DNA of 64,000 bases. Source: Alnus glutinosa. Taxonomy: Eukaryota; Streptophyta; Magnoliopsida; Fagales; Betulaceae. A program made the position numbers and the translations under genes. The stretch spans positions 36,165,804 through 36,229,803 of the forward strand of contig NC_084888.1 in assembly GCF_958979055.1 (NCBI RefSeq), given 5' to 3'. Of this stretch, positions 59,000 to 64,000 are shown in pieces (within the stretch, counting starts at the first letter, position 1; each line of letters starts with the position of its first letter). The notes beneath the pieces were generated by a model, which saw nothing but the letters and a program-made list of their open reading frames with translations, made no database searches and was not told where the DNA came from.

Positions 59000-59825
59000 T
59001 ACTCCTCCCCCAAAAACAAGTTTGTCCATGTCCCACGTGGCACATTATAATCCACCAGGACCATAAAACCTCCTGTGACCCAAATCGCACATCAACCATC
59101 ATTTTGTAAACAAACAAAAGACCGTTTGTCCGCGCTCATATCATGAGCCTTAATTGTCATACACACACACACGCACGTAACCTAACCCCACAAAATCAGT
59201 AAATCCACAGCATATATGCATGATATTGAATGTTATACAATAAGTGCGGTTGATGAGCTGTCTAGAGGTAAATAAATCACTTCTAATTGAGGTCTTGATT
59301 CGATCTCCCACAATAGCACCCAATGATTAAAGTCGTTACTAAACAACAACTTCGTATTGGGAGGCTATTCTGAACCTGTAAGTCTTGTAAAAATCCTCTC
59401 ATATTTGTTGTCCAAATTGTTAACATTACGGGTAACAAATTATAGGCACCCAATTCGACTATTCACTATTGATGCCACCTTTTGTCCATTATTAAAATTT
59501 TTGTTTTTTTTTTTTAAAAAAAAATTTGAAACAAAAATATTAATAAACAATTCAAAACATACAAATCACGTTAGAAATTTTTTTTAACAAAAAACAAGAA
59601 CACACTAGAAACTCATTTGGTGCCGCTCCAACTCCAACGTACGATAAAAAAATATAAAATTGGAAAAAAAAAAAAGTTTGGTCAGTCTCTTTTAAGTATT
59701 TTGGATTCAAGCTAAAAAGAAACACTTCTATGATTCGCTCTAAGAGTATAAACTCGTGTTTTTAAAAAAGACCGCTGGGTTTGAGATTTGTTAATTGGTA
59801 TTAATTTTGAATTTCTGTATTCTAA
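59000..59825 (+). pseudogene. Decayed duplicate of the ProT promoter without a gene
   Basis: Collinear with the ProT upstream region: caaaaacaagtttgtccatg and G-box CCACGTGGCACA (59033) match 52964-52992; tttgtaaacaaacaaaagac matches 53163-53182; gctcatatcatgagcc matches 53208-53222; aatcagtaaatccacagc with atgcatgatattga matches 53745-53775; gctaaaaagaaacacttcta and attcgctctaagagtataaa match 54876-54920. The TATA box has decayed: ctgtataaaag in the ProT copy corresponds to ctgtattctaac at about 59814-59825. No ProT exon follows. It is best read as the remnant of a tandem ProT duplication. Confidence 0.75.
59240..59335 (+). mobile_element. Possible SINE remnant inside the duplicated promoter
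   Basis: gttgatgagctgtctagagg and, about 40 bases on, ttgattcgatctccc resemble degenerate A and B boxes of a tRNA-derived SINE. It is absent from the original ProT promoter. Weak evidence. Confidence 0.3.
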
Positions 59826-60470
59826 CGGCAATTTTTAGTGTCACGCCAAAAAATACATACTTAAAAGTGTGTGTAGCATTTCTCATATTCTTAATATATA
59901 TATATATATATTAAAAAGAAGTGTATGAAGAAAACTTTGAAAAATCTTCCTCCTCTCTCTCTCTTGGACGCATACTTCTCTTTCCCTCCCTTGATTTTTT
60001 TTTCTTCAAAAAAAAAAAAGAAAACAAAAAGAAAAAGAGAAATCCCCCATTCATTTAAGCAATTTAATTTTAGTTTCAAAGTAATTCTCTACCTAAAAGA
60101 AAATTATATAAGCACCATGTTATACAAGGCACAATATTCACCACGAAGAGAAACACTTGTTCATCATACCAATTCATCTGGAAGAATGATAAGTTCCAGT
60201 AATGAATAGCATACTAAATCCACTTCCACCTTTTGGATCAGAAGTGGGAAGAATCCTTCATTGTAACTCTTTTTTTTTTATTCAATTAGGAAAAAAAAAG
60301 AAGAAGAAGAAGAAGAAAGAATAGTATACTAAATGCTGCATATAATCAGAAAGTTAATTCATGAATTGGAGGGAGGAACTTATGTCACCACCAACAGAGA
60401 CTAAAGCATGTGCTGCATCCATCGTTTATACCTTGGCAAACAGTTACAGCATAAAGTCAAAGTACTATTG
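59826..60470. other. Spacer between the ProT region and Yos1 3' end
   Basis: AT-rich with A runs and GAA triplets (60300-60318); (TA)n near 59894-59911. The left part has no gene. About 60330-60480 may be the terminal exon of the Yos1-like 3' UTR on the minus strand. Confidence 0.4.
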
Positions 60471-60662
60471 AATCATAATCTGCAAAAGCTATTTCAACAA
60501 TTTTTATTTTTTATTTTTTGATAAGTAAAAGCTATTTCAACAAAATAAAAACACCACATAATAACTTTCAACCAAATTCATATTATCTTCATCATATAGA
60601 ACGTCCATTTCCATAAAAAGAGTTTCTTGATTTTTCCTACTCCATACCCCCCTACAACCCCA

Positions 60663-60689
<27 letters not shown>
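60663..60689. repeat. C homopolymer, about 27 bp
   Basis: Uninterrupted C run; similar shorter runs are at 18036-18050 and 27925-27946. The true length may differ because such runs are hard to sequence. Confidence 0.8.
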
Positions 60690-60694
<5 letters not shown>

Positions 60695-61223
60695 AAAAGA
60701 AAAGAACGAAGAAGATAAAATTTTCAGCATTCCAGAAGAAAAATGTCTTTTTTGTAGAGTCCCATCCATCACAAAACTTTATGAAATCTGCAATCATTCA
60801 GAAACAAAATTATGTAAATCCCCTCATCAGTATATATTTTAATCATCACATGACAAGGAAACTATAAATGACAACGTTTTTATAGCATACAAGTCAGAAA
60901 AGGTTAAAAGTCAAGCTAACCTATAAAAGACTCCAAAGGAGCTGCTTCTCTCTTGGTTAAAGAATCTTCCTATCCAAAAAAAGGAAAACCATGTGTAACC
61001 ATCATTACTCTGGGGAGCGAGGTTCTTTCTTATTCCTTACCCTTCTTTTGGAAGGGGGTTTAGAAACAGGAAGGTTCAGTCAAAGATTTTACAACTGGTA
61101 GTTGCTATCATCATTAATGTGAGATACATATTTTGTCTTTGTTTAACAAATCGTGCTTTTGATATGTTGCTGTTAAAGCGATAAATGCGTCCTGAAGGAA
61201 TTTCTGTTCCTGTTTACATTTGA

Positions 61224-61407
61224 ATTAAACACCATTCAAGCACCAATGCATAGTCTCACTCACAAGGAAAACTAAGCTCAACAAATCAGCATTGTGCAGA
61301 ACAAAATATAAATATATTAAACACCATTCAAGCACCAATGCATAGTCTCACTTACAAGGAAAACTAAACTCAAAAATTCAGCACTGTGCGGAACAAACTA
61401 TACTATC
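61224..61407. repeat. 92-bp tandem duplication, probable Yos1 3'-UTR intron
   Basis: attaaacaccattcaagcac begins at 61224 and at 61316; both continue caatgcatagtctcac, acaaggaaaactaa and cagca. About 10 percent divergent. Confidence 0.9.
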
Positions 61408-61718
61408 ACCATAGTTTAAACAAAAGCTAACCAGAGGAAGCTAAAGATTTGAATTTTCGGGATCTTTTTTTTTTTTTTGATAAGTTTTTCTGGATCATAT
61501 GATACAAGTCAGCTTGTTTTAAGAGAGGTCAGCTTTCAATTTCAGAAAATAATTTACAACCTATTTGTATTTGACAATCAACAGAAAGTCTGTTTTCATC
61601 AAACATAAAATATCCTTGCTCCTTCAATAGCAACATAATGGTAAAAGTTTGTTCTAGTCATACTTGAGCAAACAAAAAATCCAAACTACAATAAAAACAT
61701 ATCTTACCTTGTGGGGTG

Positions 61719-61952
61719 TCATCCAGATACCAACTTTACAACGATGCAGATGAAGTTTAGCAGTATGAGAGGAACTCTTAAGTACTGGGTTGCATAAATG
61801 AGACCTATCAGTTGCCCCTTGAATGATTTTGTCTTGCCCCCTGAGAATTCTGAGAAGCTCAACCCTCTATGTGCCAGGAAGCGGTCCTCATTTAATATTG
61901 CCAATGCATTTGCAAGAAGTAGACATCCCTCCAATAATGTCCACAAACCCAT
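61719..61952 (-). CDS. Yos1/IER3IP1-like protein, 77 aa
   Basis: Small ER membrane protein family; yeast Yos1 works with Yip1 and Yif1 in ER-to-Golgi vesicle transport, and the animal member is IER3IP1. The whole protein is readable: MGLWTLLEGCLLLANALAIL forms a first hydrophobic segment (1-21), NEDRFLAHRG and the conserved GQLIGLIYATQYLRVPLILL follow, and the second segment ends in KLVSG. The length is normal for the family. The ATG at 61952 lies three bases after a strong acceptor (TACAG|GAAATG), so the 5' UTR is spliced; the probable donor is CAG|GTCAGT at 63365/63364, giving a 1409-bp 5'-UTR intron. Twelve bases after the stop stands a good donor (CACAAG|GTAAGAT, 61708/61707), suggesting a 3'-UTR intron; a candidate acceptor is TTTTGCAG near 60492. 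UTR introns are inferred; the coding exon is firm. Confidence 0.95.
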   Translation of the reverse strand: MGLWTLLEGCLLLANALAILNEDRFLAHRGLSFSEFSGGKTKSFKGQLIGLIYATQYLRVPLILLNFICIVVKLVSG

Positions 61953-62748
61953 TTCCTGTATGATGAAATAATAGTTATTATGCAAAACCATAATGGACTT
62001 CAATTTGAAGGCAATCTTCACCCTGCCACTCATCCCTCTTGTATTTTATACATAAAACTGCTAGAGAAGAGCGTTGCAAAATATATTCTCCACATCCATT
62101 TAACATACATGGCAGAAGGACATGAATCGTAACATTGTTTATTTTGACAACACATTCTTTACAAGTGATAAAAGTGGATGATGTCAAAGTGGCTAAGTGC
62201 CCACATGAAAGCCCAAAGGCCCCTTCAGCAATATAGCAGTCTGAATACAGCTGCCAAGTTGTCACTCCACCCTTCATAAATCAGTTCAAATACATGCTGC
62301 AGATATGAGATGCCAGGAATTGTGTACTCATCATGGTGTCATGCACATGCACTAGTTAAGCATGTTTCTCCATTGGGTGTGGAAGGGTTCACAAACAAAT
62401 TTGACCATTTAACCCATAAAACACATAATAAACTCACATTTTAGCAAAAGTAACTTGTGTAGTTCTTGACTTTCCTGATCTTCATGTACTGAGAAATATC
62501 ACATTCTCCCGGTGCTAGGACCAAACTCATTCCTGAATTAAACTAAACGGACCAATAGATCATTTGTTTTTCTCACAGATGTCGGGGAAAGAAGAAATTT
62601 GCCCATGTTCATAATCAGACTGCTCACCATTATATCTATCATACAATTACTCCCTATCATTAGACATTGTATCAAAAAACAAATGTAACCCATTTTCAAT
62701 TATTTCGAGTAGTTGCAGATTACATATATGATTGTGCTGCAAAAACAA

Positions 62749-62904
62749 CAATTTAGCATTCACAAACCCAGTTCTAAAGATGTACATTTTCTAAAAACCA
62801 AATAAATCCTTAACGAAAATAGGTATCAATTTAGCATTCACAAACCCAGTTCTAACGATGTGCATTTTCCAAAAATCAAATAGATCCTTAACGAAAATGG
62901 GTTT
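62749..62904. repeat. 78-bp tandem duplication
   Basis: caatttagcattcacaaacc begins at 62749 and 62827; both continue cagttcta and cttaacgaaaat. A few substitutions separate them. Confidence 0.92.
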
Positions 62905-62965
62905 CAACCTTCCTTACCCTTCTTATTAAAATCCCAGCAAAGCGATACCCACAACAAAGCAACAC

Positions 62966-63271
62966 AAAAAGAATAACCCAATTCAATCGACTATATGCCA
63001 GAAACACTTTTAGAGCAGTATTTCAATAACAACCCAATTGCGAGATACACAAATATGAACGAAATCTGCACACCTAATTGAAAACCCGAAGCGAATCATG
63101 GAAATCATGTAATAGTCCAAAAAGAATAACCCAATTCAATCGACTATATGCTAGAAATACTTTTAGAGCAGTATTTCAATAACAACCCAATTGCGAGATG
63201 CACAAATAGGAGCGAAATCTGCCCACCTAATTGAAAACCCGAAGCGAATCATGGAAATCATGTAATAGTCT
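62966..63271. repeat. 153-bp tandem duplication
   Basis: aaaaagaataacccaattca begins at 62966 and 63119, and the copies continue nearly identically through ggaaatcatgtaatagtc. Only about half a dozen differences are visible, so it is recent. Confidence 0.95.
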
Positions 63272-63439
63272 GAAAATCTCAAATTTTACGAAGCTAGAAG
63301 AGTAATATATGAATCTGGAATTTATGGAATTAGGGACAGAATCGGAAATTTATTTGTTACTGACCTGATATCGGAAAAAGCTTCGTAGTCGGAGTATGGA
63401 GCAGAGGCTTCACCGAAACCGGAAAGGAATAGTAGAACG

Positions 63440-64000
63440 TGCCCTTCCTTTGTGTTGTACAACTAAGGTCGCGTTTGGTTACCGTCGTAAAATTAAAATG
63501 TGCTTTCTACTACGGAGGAAACAACATGGAAGCGGTATTTCACTATTTTGTCGGCTTAAGGTTTTTTTCTTTTTCTTTTTCTTTTTGTTTCTTTCTTTTA
63601 GGGTTTTGTTTAAGAGTAAAATAGTACACGCTAGAATGCACGTTTTTATTTTATAAATATCTCATAATTGTTAATATAATAGTCTTAACCAATTCTTAGA
63701 TTATTAATCATTGTTAAAATATATATATATATATATAGTTGATTAGAATTGGCACACTATCATTATAGAATAATTATAAGATAAAAAATAATTTCTAGCA
63801 TTTTTTTTAGATTAATGTGAGGAGCATTTCTCATTTTGATGACGTGACAGTATCAATTCACCATTGAATCAACCATTGATAAAATAAAAAATAAAATAAA
63901 ATATATTCAATGACAATACATATTCTCTAACTATAATTGAATCGAAATTTTTAAAATACTAAAGATTTATTTAATAATAATTTTTTTTAAAAAAAAAACA
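63440..64000. other. Promoter side of the Yos1-like gene and AT-rich end of the window
   Basis: The first part should hold the minus-strand promoter; no TATA box is assigned. (TA)n at 63719-63738. No gene seen. Confidence 0.45.

Larger units (their letters stand above)
61956..63364 (-). other. Probable 5'-UTR intron of the Yos1-like gene
   Basis: Bounded by GTCAGT (minus strand, from 63364) and TACAG (to 61956). It contains no gene but two tandem duplications (62749-62904 and 62966-63271). The open frame at about 61978-62277 is incidental. Confidence 0.6.

Noticed and set aside
60663..60689. Long C homopolymers as possible G-quadruplex regulatory sites
   Set aside because: Plain homopolymers lie in spacer and their length may be a sequencing effect; no gene-linked placement supports regulation.
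61978..62277. 99-codon minus-strand frame upstream of Yos1
   Set aside because: It sits inside the probable 5'-UTR intron, overlaps no known family and is separated from the Yos1 ATG by stop codons.

Overview
This is nuclear DNA of a flowering plant, most likely a woody rosid dicot. It is AT-rich, with GT-AG introns, class I small heat-shock, DUF620, R2R3-MYB and ProT genes, a MIR393 locus and dense transposon debris. A Fagales tree is a guess from the style of the repeats, not shown. No bacterial operon, CRISPR array, rRNA or convincing tRNA is visible.

Layout. 1-285 looks like the end of a Copia-type LTR cut by the window edge. 734-5471 is a complete non-autonomous CACTA transposon, bounded by CACTAC termini and a gcg target duplication, whose interior is several families of palindromic repeats. 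5.5-12 kb is accessory: a 317-bp tandem duplication, a broken glyoxal-oxidase-like pseudogene, a solo LTR with a perfect 5-bp target duplication, a decayed GGGTTAAA-type element, a hAT-like element with a perfect 8-bp target duplication and a GC-rich interior, and decayed retroelement-like sequence. Genes start at 12.25 kb.

Genes. A heat-inducible class I small HSP (12252-12725, minus) has perfect heat-shock elements. A three-exon DUF620 gene (14386-17691, minus) codes for 426 aa. A two-exon RING-variant membrane E3 ligase (23949-26545, minus) codes for 213 aa. A two-exon subgroup-23 R2R3-MYB (28727-32972, minus) codes for 426 aa and carries an in-frame tandem duplication. MIR393 (about 44360-44460, plus) has both the mature and star arms readable. 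A seven-exon ProT proline/compatible-solute transporter (55078-58611, plus) codes for 441 aa. A Yos1/IER3IP1-like ER-Golgi transport protein (61719-61952, minus) codes for 77 aa and probably has introns in both UTRs. All exon joins were worked out by hand and keep frame.

The genes are unrelated neighbours. Several touch stress and hormone responses (sHSP in heat; ProT with ABA-type G-boxes; miR393 on auxin receptors), but nothing suggests a cluster. The most notable structures are the palindromic CACTA element, a decayed second copy of the ProT promoter lying downstream of ProT (with its G-box but no TATA box and no gene), the unusual number of young short tandem duplications (including one in the MYB coding sequence and several in Yos1 UTR introns), and several foldback elements. 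The rest is AT-rich spacer with MITEs and microsatellites.
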